NCBI GenBank assembly: GCA_009733575.1
Contig: ML769737.1
Coordinates: 1 to 64,000 of the forward strand
Direction of reading: 5' to 3'
Length of the DNA stretch: 64,000 bases
From: Gymnopus androsaceus JB14
Taxonomy: Eukaryota; Basidiomycota; Agaricomycetes; Agaricales; Omphalotaceae
In this document: piece by piece, positions 10,461 to 23,095 of the stretch
How positions within the stretch are numbered: position 1 is the first letter of the stretch
Layout: every line of letters starts with the position of its first letter
Made by a program: the position numbers and the translations under genes
The notes under the pieces: generated by a model
Database searches by the model: none
Told to the model about the DNA's origin: nothing
Seen by the model: the letters and a program-made list of their open reading frames with translations, nothing else

Positions 10461-12009
10461 ATCCTTACATTGTAAAGAACTGTGTTTTGGTTGACCAGGT
10501 TGACCAGGTTGTTAGGTTGCCCACAAGTTACAACCTACTAAATCATTGTCAATGTTATGACTATAGGTCCTCCATCGAGCTCAATTGTTGGTAAACTCTT
10601 TGTGGAGCATGAAGAAGCTTCAATGCGACCTCAAAGAGCCCTGAAGCGCACTTCCCATGCTTGGCGGCATCTGTCAAGATCAAATAGGACCACCTGGATA
10701 CTGGGTTGCCCAAAACCGAGATAAATTGCGGGTTGTCAATTGACCTTGAATTGACCTAGAGATGTCAACAAGTCAACCCATGGATCACCCAGGAAATTTA
10801 AACTCACCCGGACGAACCGGATATCCGGGCCGGCGCACCAACAACCAGATTTTGAGTTGTAGCATTTATTTTAGGTGTATTACTTATAATTATAATGATA
10901 AATACATGAATAATATTGACTACACTGAGGATGAAGGTCAAAAATTAAGGTGTGTAGTGGAAGAAGTCCACTGCAGGTGAAAAGGCACCATGCAGTGGAA
11001 AGCCCGCTGCAGGCAAAAAGGCACCACGCAGTGGGCCCTAGCGGCAAGCGTGCCCGCTGCAGGTGCGGCCCCGGCGGGCGGCTGCCGCAATAGTTCAACA
11101 TTGTGCTGCAATGATTGCATGCAAGAGATCTAAGAATATTAGATATGTCAAGTATCTACATGGCACATGCACAAACACAGATTCAGACATCACAAAAAAC
11201 TCATTTTCAGACTGAAGATGATCATTTTAATAACATTTACTTATAAGTAGTACTTTTAATAGTAGTTCTTGTTGTAGTATTCAATAAGTAGTACTGAAGT
11301 GGCAGTGAAGCCCCACCAACTGAATGTGAGAAACAGCGGGCGCTTATTTTTTGTCCGGGTGGGTTTTGCTTCCATCACCCAGACTCTGATCCACAGGTTT
11401 TTTATGTTTATGGACCTTGACCTGTGACCTGTTGATGACCTTTGGACTTTTCACCTGACCTTTGGGTTTACTGATCCTCACAGGTCAACCCATGGGTACC
11501 CTTAATGATTCATTGAAAATGTGGATTTTTGAACTTGTATCCAGCCATTCTGAGCTGTGCTTAGTATCAATATCAGTCAAATACTCATATGTGTTGTTTA
11601 AATCTTACAAATTAAACAAATAATGTGTATAATCATTACTCATAAAAATTCAAAATTTTTAGATGCTGACCTGTAACCTTGAGTGATCCATGGGAATTAC
11701 TGACCCGGATCCGCAGATCATCTGACCTAGGGGTTTTCCCATGGATCTACCCATGGGTACCTGCCAAAGACTCTGACTCCCTGACATCTCTAAATTGACC
11801 TGCTTTTTTGAGTTGAACAAGCCGAAAAAACCCGGATCAAGTCAGGTCAATCAATACAGGGTTAGTTACAATGTAATGTGGTTTAACATGAGTTAATATG
11901 ATATGAACCAATGATCTACAAGGCCAGGCTTGAGACTTCATACCCAGCCTTACCCAGCCTAACCTAACCTTCCAAATCCCAGCAATCTCCATATTATGAG
12001 CACTTGAGG
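10461..12009. other. Repeat-rich intergenic DNA
   Basis: Small internal repeats are present: GGTTGACCA in tandem near 10490-10515, a partial tandem of CTGCAGGTGAAAAGGCACCA-like units at about 10970-11070, and recurring CCCATGGGT / GGTCAACCC motifs at 10775, 11480 and 11740. No coding region is supported. Confidence 0.4.
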
Positions 12010-12340
12010 TGATGCTGGATTTCACAAAAGTAACACTTGGGTGGTGTTAAATTTCAAAAAGGTTACTCTTGGGTGACAGTCAATTTAATGAAAATTATGC
12101 TGAATCAACTAAAAGTTACATTTGGGTGACTTTGAATTTAGTGAAGGTTACTTTTGATGTAGTGAAGATGACTTTCAGGCAACTTTGAATTTAGTAAAGG
12201 TTACTTTTGATTTAGTGAAATCTACTTTTGGGTGACTTTGAATTTAGTGAAGGTTACTTTTAGGTGACTTCATGTTCAGTAAAGGCTGCTTTTGATTTAG
12301 TGAAAGTTACTTTCAGGTGACTTTGATTTTAGATAAGGCA
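12010..12340. repeat. Degenerate GTTACTTTTGGGTGAC minisatellite
   Basis: About a dozen diverged units of the form AAGGTTACTTTTGGGTGAC followed by TTTGAATTTAGTGA lie in a row, with unit length drifting around 30-50 bases. The core is shared with the small array at 4325-4405. The array ends at the left terminal repeat of the Mutator-like element. Confidence 0.75.
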
Positions 12341-12346
12341 AGGGCA

Positions 12347-15300
12347 CGAGACCTCGTCGGGTGCATGCGTGAGATAAGAAACCTAAGATAACTCTTGAGA
12401 TTTCTCCACCCATTTCATTGTTCTACTTTAGGAAGGTGCTTAAGTCAGCTCTCTTTTTCTTCGGGGCCGCCGAAAATTAAGAATTATAATATTTTATAGC
12501 TATAGCATCATGTGACTACTGTTGAGGGAGAGAACAATGACCAGAGGCTCTCCGAGATTGCTCTTGCAAGGTCTGTGCCTTCTACAACACTTATTCATGG
12601 CGTTCTCCACTCTCCCTGCCTTTCGTGTGTCCGGGATCTCTCCAAATGCATCTTTTGATGCTTCTATCACTATTTCTGATCCGTCGACATCTCTTGACGC
12701 GTCGCGCTACGCGTCTTTTTCAATTGATAATTACCAGCCAGCCTTTCCTCATACCTCTATTGATCCAAAGGCCTGTAAAGGCTCATTTGATTGGGATAAA
12801 GCTCATGGCTATACCCTCTCATGGCAATCTATGGATGAATTTAAGGAATGGAAAGAGTGGGAAGAGCGCACCCACTGCTTTGAGCTACGACATCATAAAT
12901 CCCAAAACTCGAAATCTGCCTATATCTGGATGCGTAAATCCACATTTGTTTGCTCCCGCGGTCCTACTGGAGGGCGGAAGAAACACTACAAGAAGAAATT
13001 TAATTGGGATCGCAAGGTGCATCGTAAATATTCCGATTGCACTTGCCGGGTGATAGTTAAAACCTACCCCGACAAGTCCGAGGTGCTGGGACGCTATGCA
13101 TCTGATCACACACATGAACTTGGTGAGGCTAATGCCCGGTTCACTCGAATTCCTCAGGAGACACGGGAGGATATTGAGAACCTGCTCCGTGCCGGAACTA
13201 AACCAGATTCGGTGCTTGAGCAGATCAATGGAAATTATGCCCACCCGAGGAATGAATTTGTCTGCCGTGCAGATATCCGACAAATAGAGAAGTTGATTGA
13301 GGAAGAGAGCATTTGGCTGGGAAAGAAGGATGGGGAATCGGTTCTCGCGTGGGTCCAGAGGCTAAAGGGTGAGGGCGCACTGCTTGCTTTCAAGGCATCG
13401 AATGATCCCCCTCCACCTGGTTCCAATGTCAACGAGAAAGTCTTTATCATTATCATACAAAATCAATACATGCGGGAAAAGTGGAATGAGTGGGGCAATG
13501 AATTTGTCGGCCTTGATGCAACTCACAACACATCTCACTATGACGGGATGAATTTATTCACATTGATGTGTCGCGATCGATGGGGACATGGTGAGTTTTG
13601 CCTTTAATATGTCGGACATCAGAAGCTTAATGTTATTGCTCAAGGGATGCCAGGTGCATTCATGATATCTTCCAATGGGACGGAAGAGACTGTAGACTTC
13701 CTTTTGAGGACTGTTCATGCTCGGAGTCCCAAAGTCAATCCCTGGAACTTCATGTCTGACTACAATTGGCCGCAGCTTAACTCAATCAGCAGACAATTTC
13801 CCCTTGCAAGTATATTTCTCTGCTGGTGGCATGTACTCCATGCTTGGCAGCAGCACTTCCACCCGAGTCATTACCCTGAACTTTGGGCACTACTCAAAGC
13901 TTGGATTTGGATGACTGATCCAGTAAAGTTTGCAGAGACTTGGGAACAAATCCGGACTGGAAGTCCAGACTTTGTGCCGCCAAGTTTCATTGACTATCTT
14001 GCGACATACTGGATGAAGATCGAAAAGTGGTGGTCCAATGTGTATCGCCAACGGCGGAGTGTCTTTGAGAATTCAGACACAAATATGCTTTTAGAGGCGT
14101 GAGTATTCAAATATCAATGTTTCTTTGCCATATGGAATTGACGATTTCTTCAGGTGGCATCATCTACTCAAGGGTAAACTGCTTGAGGGTAAACGGAACC
14201 GACGAGCAGATCATTTAATATATACATTGATGCAAAAAGCCATTCCATATTTCCAGAAATGGCATCGTTGTCAAGAAGCTGGATTCGAGGGTCCTGATCT
14301 TGAAATATGCCGCCGTATGAAGGTGGCGGAGTGAGCTCAAGCTTATCCATACAACTATATTACTCCGGAATCCAACAACAGAGAAGTTTGTTTTGTGTAC
14401 CGAGTTCAGTCGCAGTCCGATTCCAATGTCCATTATTGTGTTGACTTGGATGCATATGAATGCAACTGCCTCGACTTCCCCCTCATTTCCTTCTGCAAGC
14501 ATGTTGCTGCAGTTCAGATTCACTATCCCGAAACTTGCCATCTTATTCCAATATCTACACTATACACATCTCCTGATGCATCGGAGGTTGAAGACGAGGA
14601 TGATGCAGAGCAGAGTGACGGGGAAGGCTCTGGAGGTCCGGAAATAACCATAGCCACATCGTCAACTCTTGTACATGATGTGACAATTCTTCTCCATACT
14701 CTCAATATCCGCCTACGCTCCAATCCCCCTTCTGATAGCTTCGACTCCCTGGCCTCTCTCCTTGATCAGCTGAAACTGGTCTCTAATGAACTCGAGGCTC
14801 ACAATAACGAGTACATCTTTCCACGGCAAAATAAATTGGCACCTGCAACTGGTTCCGGATGGAAAGGTACCACGGGAACACTTGCTGTTATGGGTCTCCC
14901 GACAAAATCAAGAGCCAAAAGACAATTTCCTGGTGAAGGCTATGCTGGAGGGGAGGGTCCAGCAAAGAAGGCAAAGTCGGATGCTCGAGGCCCACCCATG
15001 CCTTCTCAAGTAGTGCCAACCACAACTCAAAGGTATGCCCGATCTCTCATATCAATGATTCAAATATCTAATTCTTCTGTATTTACAGTACAGTAACGAC
15101 TTTTTTGATCCCGATGAATACTCGACCGCAGCCTTTACTTCTACAACCGCCACCTCTGCCTCCTTTAACCCTGCCAACATCGCTAACACCGCTCACATCT
15201 AGCGTTGAAACCCCAGATGCCGATGTATTCACGGATTCAGCATATGAGTGGCATCGAGCAGATGTCACTGCTCTTGGCAAGAAGTATGGTATAAAGGGTT

Positions 15301-15697
15301 TGAATAGGAAAACCCGGATTATTATTGATGAGGTGCGAGAGGCTATCGCAGCCTCGTTGTTGTTGCCGCCGTCATCTACAACACCAGACTCTGTCAAATA
15401 ACCTTCATCTTTAACATCTTCCGCATAAATGTACAGTAGCAATTTATAATATATATTCATTTGAAGATATCTACTAGCACTGATACTAATTACACTGTGT
15501 CTATAATCTAAGGTGGTGTCGGGCAGCAGACCAGATGACTTGGAAAATAATAAATATCTCTCACAATATAATTTCGCCGAGACTCCATTGCTCTCCGGTT
15601 TTGCGTAAGCACCTTCCTAAAGTAGAACAATAGAACGGGTGGAGAAAACTACGAAACTATCTAGCTCCCTACTACTTACTCAAAGCAGTGGTCTCGG
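12347..15697 (+). mobile_element. Mutator-like (MULE) DNA transposon with TIRs
   Basis: The 3.3-kb element is bounded by inverted repeats. The best-conserved part is TTGTTCTACTTTAGGAAGG at 12419-12437, whose reverse complement is at about 15612-15630. Weaker similarity extends outward to GGCACGAGACC at about 12348 and its counterpart GGTCTCGGTGC at about 15690, which gives terminal repeats near 100 bases, as in many MULEs. I did not find an unambiguous 9-base target duplication, so the outer edges are approximate. The element carries one spliced transposase gene. Confidence 0.75.
12522..15401 (+). CDS. MULE transposase with SWIM zinc finger
   Basis: The protein should act on the element's own TIRs. 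Exon 1 (12522-13590) has an N-terminal WRKY/FAR1-like zinc-binding region (CTCRVIVKTY...H.HE) and ends in the first catalytic segment FVGLDATHNTSHYDGMNL. An intron at 13591-13644 leads to exon 2 with MSDYNWPQL, the likely second Asp, and CWWHVLHAWQQHF. Introns at 14099-14153 and from 14331 to about 14382 follow. Exon 4 has a SWIM finger (YECNCLDFPLISFCKHVAA), then an acidic and Ser/Pro-rich tail. A further intron at about 15032-15087 leads to an end either at about 15199 or, after another splice, at 15401, where the frame reads AYEWHRADVTALGKKYGIKG. No internal stop is visible in the catalytic part, so the gene may be intact. The start could also be the ATG at 12537. Confidence 0.75.
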
Positions 15698-15875
15698 TGC
15701 TGCTCCTTTCTGTGCGTTCTTCCGTTTTGTAATGGTGCCCGTTCTCACTCAATTTTTTAGGTCCCAAATATCGTGTGAAGCTTCAGCTGGTGAGAACTAC
15801 ATGTACAAAGAGCAAAGCCACCACCTTCATTTGTACAGATAGACATTAATATTCCGTATCCTCATGCAACCAATC

Positions 15876-17032
15876 CTAATTCAGAAGAAGGTAAATATCA
15901 TCAAGCGCAATGGTGTTTGGCCACACGCCTCCATGGAAGGCAAGGGTGTCACTCCCCGTCCCTTCAACCTGAAAAGATTCCCAAGTCCAGTCAGGGAAGA
16001 ATCCCCCCAATCCAGCAATCGTTTCTCCATTCCAAATGATGTCCATTGCAGGTGTGATGTCCGGGAAGTTTGGCTGAGGAGCATGCTGAGCCCTGATGAA
16101 GAACTCGAGTGTATACGAGCTCCCGGCCACGGTTGTGAGACTGTTGACAGTGGTCAGCGTTCCGTTGAACTGATTTGCTGCATCTCCGCCTAGCTGTGCA
16201 TAGCTGTTTCCGAAATGAGAGAAGAATTCTGGCACGCAAAAATAGTCGATGGTTGCATCTAAGAAGCCTCCTGGATCTGAAGTGCCAATCCAACCACCGA
16301 ACTCTTCGGTATAGCAGTTGCACCCCCCCTGGGGAGTTGGGGTGGGACACGAAAAGCCTTCAAAGGTACCATCTGGAAGAGCAGAAAGGCGTCGGTAGCC
16401 GAGGGAATCTCCAACTGTGACAGTACTGTCGCCGGTGTTGACCGCAGTGCTCTGGTTTGTTGCCAAGTAATACTGAGTGCAGAGTTCATACATGAGATTC
16501 AGAGATGACACGGAGGGAAAACGCTCTTACCTTAGCACAAACCGCTGCAGATGGTGTGCCATTGACAATTGTTTGCCAAACGTTGAAGTATTTGCATAGA
16601 CCTCCATTCAAGTCTTCGTCGGCTTCATTGCAAGCCTCGGCACAGGCTGAGATATCAAAAGTGTCGAGGAGATCGAAGCCCATATACTGAAATCAGGTTA
16701 ATGGGTATATAGAAGACGCCAATAAACAAATGGACAGCGCTTACCCCGGGTGCATTGTTGGCAGCATTGGACTCGAAAACGAGCTCATAGCCCGTAGGAA
16801 CAGATGGTCCTCTCTTTCCGTGAAGGCTGGTAGTGGCATGTGCAGCATTGTACGAAAGGACCGCCTCGTAAATGGCTGTTGTATTTGTATAGGTACTGAG
16901 GTCAAAACTAGCCACTAACGGGGCTCCCACTATGCACAATCAGAATCAAACTTGAGAAAACATAGGTTAATGATAGAACTCACAGAGAATTGAAGCAGCA
17001 AGAACAACAACAACATCTGTAGCATGAAACAT
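15876..17032 (-). CDS. Secreted cysteine-containing protein with C-terminal beta-sandwich
   Basis: The CDS is complement(join(15876..16472, 16531..16686, 16745..16929, 16984..17032)), all with GT-AG introns in phase, giving 328 residues. The start MFHATDVVVVLAASILL is a signal peptide. A region like that of fruit-body-associated secreted proteins follows (YEAVLSYNAAHATTSLHG, then VPTGYELVFE). Next is a PAN/Apple-like cysteine section (FDISACAEACNE...GGLCKYFNVWQ...AAVCAK). The C-terminal half resembles a galactose-binding or DUF642-like fold (LEFFIRAQ..., MDIIWNGETIA, TLAFHGG.WPNTIALDDIYL). An extracellular or cell-wall role is likely. The carbohydrate-binding assignment is inferred from pattern only. 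The gene lies alone between the MULE and the G-alpha duplication. Confidence 0.8.
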
Positions 17033-18174
17033 TATTGAGATGAGTTAACAGCTTTTTAGCGAGTACTGGGGGCTCTATTAATGAACCTGGGTCTGCTTAA
17101 ATGTTGTTTCTTAAGCTCTCGGTCAGGTACACTATGCAAAGGTTTATATTTTCCGACAACCATGGGTGAATGGAACAATGCATAGTGCCCCTGGCCTGGT
17201 ACTTTATCACTCTACACCACAGAAGTAGAGGGGTATTCATTGCTTGCCAGAATTTGCGCCTACCACTGACGTTGACATCTGGCGGGGGACAGGGAGTTCT
17301 GGCAGGCTCGGAAATTTTCCGAAATTTGAGTGAAATTTCCGAAGTCAAGTCCGCCAAAATTTCGCTCTTGGGCTCCAAAAAGTTCATAGCACCCACATAA
17401 TCGTAGCAGCATTGACTCAAAACACTCGCTTTCCCAAAGCCAATTTTCACCTACAGGCTACTACGACTACTTCACCACTAGTTCTTTGCCTACCCAGTAG
17501 GCTCCTCCTACTCAATAGTTGCCCGTGATTTATCCGAACTTGCCATCCCAGCATCCCCAGACTCGGAGGCCTCAAAAACTTTGTTAAGATTTGCTCGAAC
17601 TTCTGAACGGGTGTAGGTCTGATTATCAGTCCTGAGACAGCTGTCCACTTTGTAGATCTGTTGCAGGTCATGATTCGGACAGGTGCAAAGATACTATTTG
17701 TGATTATAAGGCTGTTCGAGCCTCTTGCCAAGTTTTTTGTCGTACTTGGATCCGACCATCATGGTGTTCTAGGTACGCTGACCTCAAGCAGATTCGCATA
17801 TCCAATACTACACAAGAAATGATCGGAACTTAGCTGCATGAATTTTGGGCACTGAAGGTTGATAGTTGTCATCATGCAAAGGACGGGACCCTCTAATTAA
17901 TGAAATGCTCATGGAATGTGACACTACTAGTAGTGTCTCAGCCAACCATAGGCTAACTGTCGAGACCCTGACTCAGTGACTGCTGCGAGTTCTATTCTGC
18001 AATTTAGACTAGTAGGTAGCGAGTTTGCCATGAAATTATTTGAAGAGTGGAGATAAACCACAATGGATGATTACTTAGCCTATATGCAGGGATCAATCAA
18101 CCTTGTTTTTCAATTCCTCTGGCCAGCGTATCCAACCTTCCCTTCTACGTTCTTGGCACCACTATTTACGCAAT
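17033..18174. other. Intergenic, no recognised gene
   Basis: The first few hundred bases are the upstream region of the secreted protein gene (minus strand). The frames at 17097-17450 and 17447-17731 show no domain. Homology with the region near 40180 begins at about 18175. Confidence 0.4.
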
Positions 18175-21100
18175 CGAGTTGAACCTCAGGGAGACATGCC
18201 TGTAGGACTTTGCCACAACATTGGCTTTGCGCTGCTGGTCCCTCGTTCAGTAATATTAGGATGGGATGGATCTTGTTCAGCTATCAGTGTGAGGAGGGAT
18301 GAGCGAGTCCATTACAGGCGACAAGTGTGACTGGTGCATTCAATACCGTAAGTCTGGGGTCCAAGGGCCAAACCTTGGTTTATCTGCATAGCTCCGGATA
18401 CGAATCCACCATACAGAGGTTACAGTGAGGCAGGCGCACATCCCCATTCATTCCAATCACCACAGTAACAACAAGTCTCAATGGCGGACACACTTCAGTT
18501 TGCAATAGCAAAACATTACATACTGCGTAAAGAAAGTAAGGATGCATGACAGACAAGATCAGTATAGCCTTATAGGTACTTGTAATGTCTCCAAGCAGGA
18601 GGGAGAAGATGAAGAAAAGGTGTACAGTATATTCTACCATACACCCTAACGCCTATCTTAGAATCAAAATAGTCATGCCAATTTTGAATTTCTTATATTT
18701 GATTGAAGCACAATGCTGTTGTTGGAAAATCAATGAGCGAGAGTTGAAAGAAACAGTGAAGGACTCCAAAAAAAAAAAAGGCGGAAGGATGGCATAGATA
18801 TCAAACGAAAGACAAAAAGTACTCACTCTGTCAAGAGGTAATTAGCAGTGTTATCATCCAAGATGAAGGTTTTCAAAAACACAAACCTTCAACTGCGGCC
18901 ATGACCACCCTAAATGATGCGTTATCTGTCATTGTTGTTGTGCTTGTGAGATAGATTTGAATGAAAATAATGCCTCGGTACATGCGGACTTGGACAACTT
19001 ACTGTATGTAGATTTCCCGCTGCTTAGTCTGGTCTGCCTTCTGCGCCAGTCTACCGAAGCACTTCTTGAAGTACTCTTGTCCTGCCTTTACATTGCTGGG
19101 TTCACCATCATAATCCTAGATGGTAGTTTCAGCCGTAGAAAGCACTGTCAAGTATTCACAGTACACACAGGGAAGAAACTTTTGATATCTGAATTAGGAA
19201 TCTTCTTTTCAAAAAGATCATACTTGGTGAAAACCAAGATCTAGGCGAGAAAATACGGAGTCAAGTCAGTCAGCCAGGATCATGTGCAACCAACGTACAA
19301 GTGGCATTTCTGCAAACCATCTTGAGCGGCATATTGATTCCCAGATAATCATAGCATCTTGCATTTGATTCTAGCACAGCTGAGTACGAGGAACAAATCA
19401 ATAAATGAATCACTCACTGCATTCTTATTCTCTATCAAGCATTGGTCATGCCCATTCAAGCTCACCAAGAAGAATATGCAGGTCACATCCTGGGAGCACC
19501 ATATCCACTTGTGTCGTTCACGCCCAGGGGCTCCACTGACATCCAATACAATCATTTCACGCCGGTCCTTCAAGGTGAAAACAGTTTTAGTGATACCAAT
19601 TGTTCGTGCCCGAGCATGCATGATGTCCTGCTCTGTCGGTTGATAGTTTGGTTGGAATAGTCTATCAATTTCGGAAAAGTAGTAATCTAAACTGTACATA
19701 TAAATGTTAATGACAATTTGGAATGAATAACAGTTGCTTACTTTTCCGGCGAAGCAAATTCATTCCCTCGTTCATATGCACACTGTATACCGGGATCTGC
19801 CCAAAGAGCAGTCAGAGGAGTAAGGGACGCCCGTGGAAAAGCTTGTTCGTCTCGTATATCTGTTGCATTTTCAATGAGGTTGACATAGGAGATATTATCC
19901 TCGGCGACTTTGAGGTCCATATCCACCATGGCATCCAAGATATATTTCATGCCGAAGATTAGGTTTGAAAAGATAAGCTGCCGATAAGCCTCGATCTCTT
20001 GTGCAGAGAATGGTAAGTCATGGAGGAGACGCATTTGCTACGAAGCGTGAGTTTTTATACAGGGTGACCGTGATGTAATATCAGAAGTCACCTTGAGAAA
20101 TGTCGATTTTCCAGAGTCTCTAGAGCCCAGTAGCAGCACCTACTTTCTTCATTAGTAAAGCCCCATACAAATGTGATGAATCACAGAACTTTGATTTGTG
20201 AATCCAACTTTGCTTTGTGCTAGTTTTAAGTCATCAGAATAAATGGAAGATTATTGGTCAAGCATATTGAATATGCTACCGACCTCTTGCAGCTCTTGAA
20301 GATGGAGGGCCTTTTCGTCGATTTTACTAGAAGGGATATTCACTCCGAGTCGAACACGAGAGAGAATGGACGCTCGTATGTTGTTTTCAGACTCGGATAC
20401 CAGTGATATGGAGCTGAGAGCATTTGTTGACAAAAGCACCTGTAATTGGGCAATAGAGGGTGCATCCAGTGAGTCCACAGTGGGATCCAATTTTTCAAGT
20501 AGGGCACAAAGCACAAGTTTTGCTGGAAGAAGAGATAGACCGAAATCGGAATCGGGATTGAGGATGGCAGAGAAATTTTCAGCAATGAAGGTAACAATAT
20601 CAAGCTCGTGGATGACCAGTTTAGAAAATGAGGGTGTTTGGCTGAATGAGATTACAAGTGCAATAAAAAGCAGAGATGCATTGATGTCGGCATTCTGCCT
20701 TCGGATGTAGGAAGAAGGAAGGCGTCTCGTCCTGTCCCATACAGCGGAAGTCCGTAAGAGAGCAAAATTTGTGAAAATAGTAGATTAACACACTCTTCTG
20801 TGCCATTTTCCAGCTGGAAACACGAAGTCATTTCCCTTAAAAGATCACAGGACAAGTCCTGGTGCCATTCAGAAACAGCAAAAGCAAGACTTTCAAATTC
20901 CATTCCTTCGACAATCTCCATAATAACACGGAATGCTCGCTTCCGAATGGATGGTTCGTATTCCGAACTATCGTATCCGTATGATCAGTCAGATCATAAG
21001 GAGAGGAGTGACATACCGAGACAGTTCAAGTAGAGTGTCGTAATCGGTCTCTAGAGGAATTAAATTACCTAGTTTGAGTCTCTTTTGTTTGAAGATAGTT

Positions 21101-21310
21101 TCCAGTTGAGAAATCTTTCGACGAATAAGGATGGCATCCACGACATTCACAACGGCAGCTCCGACTCGCTTGAGTGCTTTCCCAGAAGTAGCGCCGAGAC
21201 CTGGAATAGTGGACGTGAAAGTTTCCGTGCTGGTCAAGGTACTACTGGCTGTGAAAGTTCCAGTGTTTGTCAAGATGCTCGCCGTCTCAGAGTGGCTCAT
21301 AGTAGTCGGC
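18175..21310. repeat. Segmental duplication, copy 1 (G-alpha plus 3' flank)
   Basis: About 3.1 kb aligns by eye with 40180-43262 in the same orientation, over exons, introns and 3' flank. The 3' flank includes a conserved tract at 18580-18700 / 40605-40720 (ATGTCTCCAAGCAGGAGGGA). All ten exons and nine introns of the two G-alpha genes correspond. Divergence is moderate, with frequent base changes and small indels in introns. Confidence 0.85.
18873..21300 (-). CDS. G-protein alpha subunit, N-terminally extended, degenerate copy
   Basis: The CDS is complement(join(18873..18942, 19003..19115, 19169..19240, 19299..19370, 19418..19691, 19742..20037, 20092..20139, 20284..20731, 20794..20967, 21017..21300)), 616 residues, open throughout. 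About 300 residues precede the Ras-like core. They contain no domain that I recognise and end just before a 16-codon exon holding the P-loop (residues 303-318). Compared with canonical G-alpha, the P-loop is GSRDSGKS with Arg for the third-position Gly. Switch I is RARTIGI with Ile448 for the Mg-binding Thr. Switch II is DVSGAPGRER in place of DVGGQRSER, so the catalytic Gln is gone. The NKxD motif is TKYD and the G5 segment is TTTMTDNASF. It ends EGLCF, and one extra T compared with the paralogue truncates the tail. The 3' splice after exon 3 uses an unusual GTCGGT donor, as in copy 2. GTP hydrolysis is probably impaired. Whether it still binds nucleotide is open. Confidence 0.85.
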
Positions 21311-21643
21311 AAGAAACAATGCTCAAAATGCACAGCTAAATCTGGGGCAAAGCATCAAGTACAGCCTCCAACAATGATAATTATGAAGTGTAACCTCACA
21401 CTGTGGGATCTTCCTCGATGTTGCGAATAGGCAAGAACGGAATACCTTTGCATCTGCATAAGGAATCACGATCACGATCACTTACTGACTGCATTCAGCT
21501 GTGTTCGCCTAGATTCCTTCTTCAAGCTTCAAGTTCTTGTCGCGACGTCGTCGATCCAGATTAATAATCGTAATCAAATCGACCCTGCAGGCACCATTAT
21601 CTTTACTTCTTCTTCTCCTCGACGTCGCGCCTGGTCTACGTTC
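21301..21643. other. Divergent promoter region between G-alpha copy 1 and kinase
   Basis: These 343 bases separate two divergently transcribed genes and must hold both upstream regions. A CACGATCACGATCACTTACTG segment near 21465 is a short GATCAC tandem. No other feature is evident. Confidence 0.4.
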
Positions 21644-23095
21644 ATGCCAGCGACATCTGAACCATCATCATCGACTCTTCCTCCTATCCCAGTCACTGAA
21701 AATGAAGGTGATGATCCGCATCATCCCCTGGGACTAACAACCTCGGAACGCCAGTGGTCTGATATCTATTCATATCTTGAACGACGAGGGTACCAATTGC
21801 GGGAGAGGTATCGACCTGGATGGGTAGGCTCATGGATAAAGGAGGGAATGACAACGTCCGACTTGTTAATGCGACCAACTTGGAGGTACGAGTTTGAGGA
21901 TGCGGTACCGGCTCCAGGGCCTCTAACCGTCCTGGATGCTACCCGAATCAGCGACGGTACACCCGTCGCGCTCAAACTCATCAGCATGGCCCCGGAAGCC
22001 AACACTCCCGACTCCAACGAGATTGAAACCTTGCAATACCTATCCTCCCCAGCTTTAGCTGAGTCTCCTCGCAATCACTGTGTTCAAATGCTCGATAGCT
22101 TTGAAATTTTCACGCCGGTAGAGATGAAGCAACTAAGCCTAAGCGGGTATTCAAATGCGTTTGTTGCCGTGTTCCCGTTTGCGAGACACTGGAAGGATAT
22201 ACCGTTTCGGCTGGTATGGGAGGTTTTGGAGTTTGTGAGGCAGATATTGGAGGTTTGTGCGTTGGTTTGATGCGGTATTCTTCTCATCTTACATGTCGTG
22301 TCGTTTTAGGGACTGGTTTTCCTCCATGAGCATAATATTGCGCATCGGTACGCCTCTCAACTCTCCATGTATAATGGATTTATAACATCTTTTAAAGTGA
22401 CATCCGCTCTGAAAACCTCATGATGGATGCAACGAGCAAGTGTTTCTCTCGTACGTTGCATTCTTTTCAGCTCTTATGTGTAGTGTTCTTACTCCCTCCC
22501 TCCAGCAACCAAACCCCTCGACCGCATCGACACTCCCGTACGCTACCTACTCATCGATCTTGGTTCCAGCACCAAGTTCAAGGAACGCCGGTTGGTGCAA
22601 TTTCGACATGGGTGGCATAAGGAGATACCAGAGATCTACGAACTTGATGCCGAAGGGAACCGAGTCCCGACACGGTTGTATGACCCGTTCAAAGGAGATG
22701 TGTTTGTGTTGGGGATGGTGCTTAATCGGTATTTTGGCAAAGTTCGTCTTTTCCGTTCTTATTCGCGCTACAAGTTTACCTGGTATGCTGGTTTACAGAT
22801 TTCATCTCTCCGTCCGCTTTTCGCGCGGATGCAAGACCCTTCACCGTCAAATCGACCTTCAGCTTCTGAAGCCCTCGCATTATTCCACCACCACACCCAA
22901 CGGATATCCCGTACTCGACTATTAATGCCCGTCAAGGACGTTTCAGCTTTGGGTGAGGAGGATATGGATATCTTCACTAGAGGCTTGGTGTGGATAGTGA
23001 CATATCTGTGGGGGTGGATTGATTATTGGCGGTTGGTGGTCAAGGTGTTATGGGGTGGGAGGGAGCTGAGGATTGGGGAGTCGGACTCAATGTGA
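21644..23095 (+). CDS. Protein kinase domain protein, basidiomycete type
   Basis: The CDS is join(21644..22252, 22310..22347, 22398..22450, 22506..23095), 429 residues. After a disordered N-terminus the kinase elements appear in order: GTPVALK with Lys111, FLHEHNIAHRDIRSENLM with HRD at 215-217 (Arg follows in place of the usual Lys, and Asn is kept), DLGSS at 251 in place of DFG, and DPFKGDVFVLGMVL as the subdomain IX helix. There is no clear glycine-rich loop. This layout is typical of an expanded Agaricomycete kinase family of unknown substrate. The stretch 22742-22798 could be a further 57-base intron in phase, and either reading keeps the frame. The C-terminal tail has a Trp-rich hydrophobic stretch (VWIVTYLWGWIDYW). 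It is divergent from the G-alpha gene. Confidence 0.8.
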
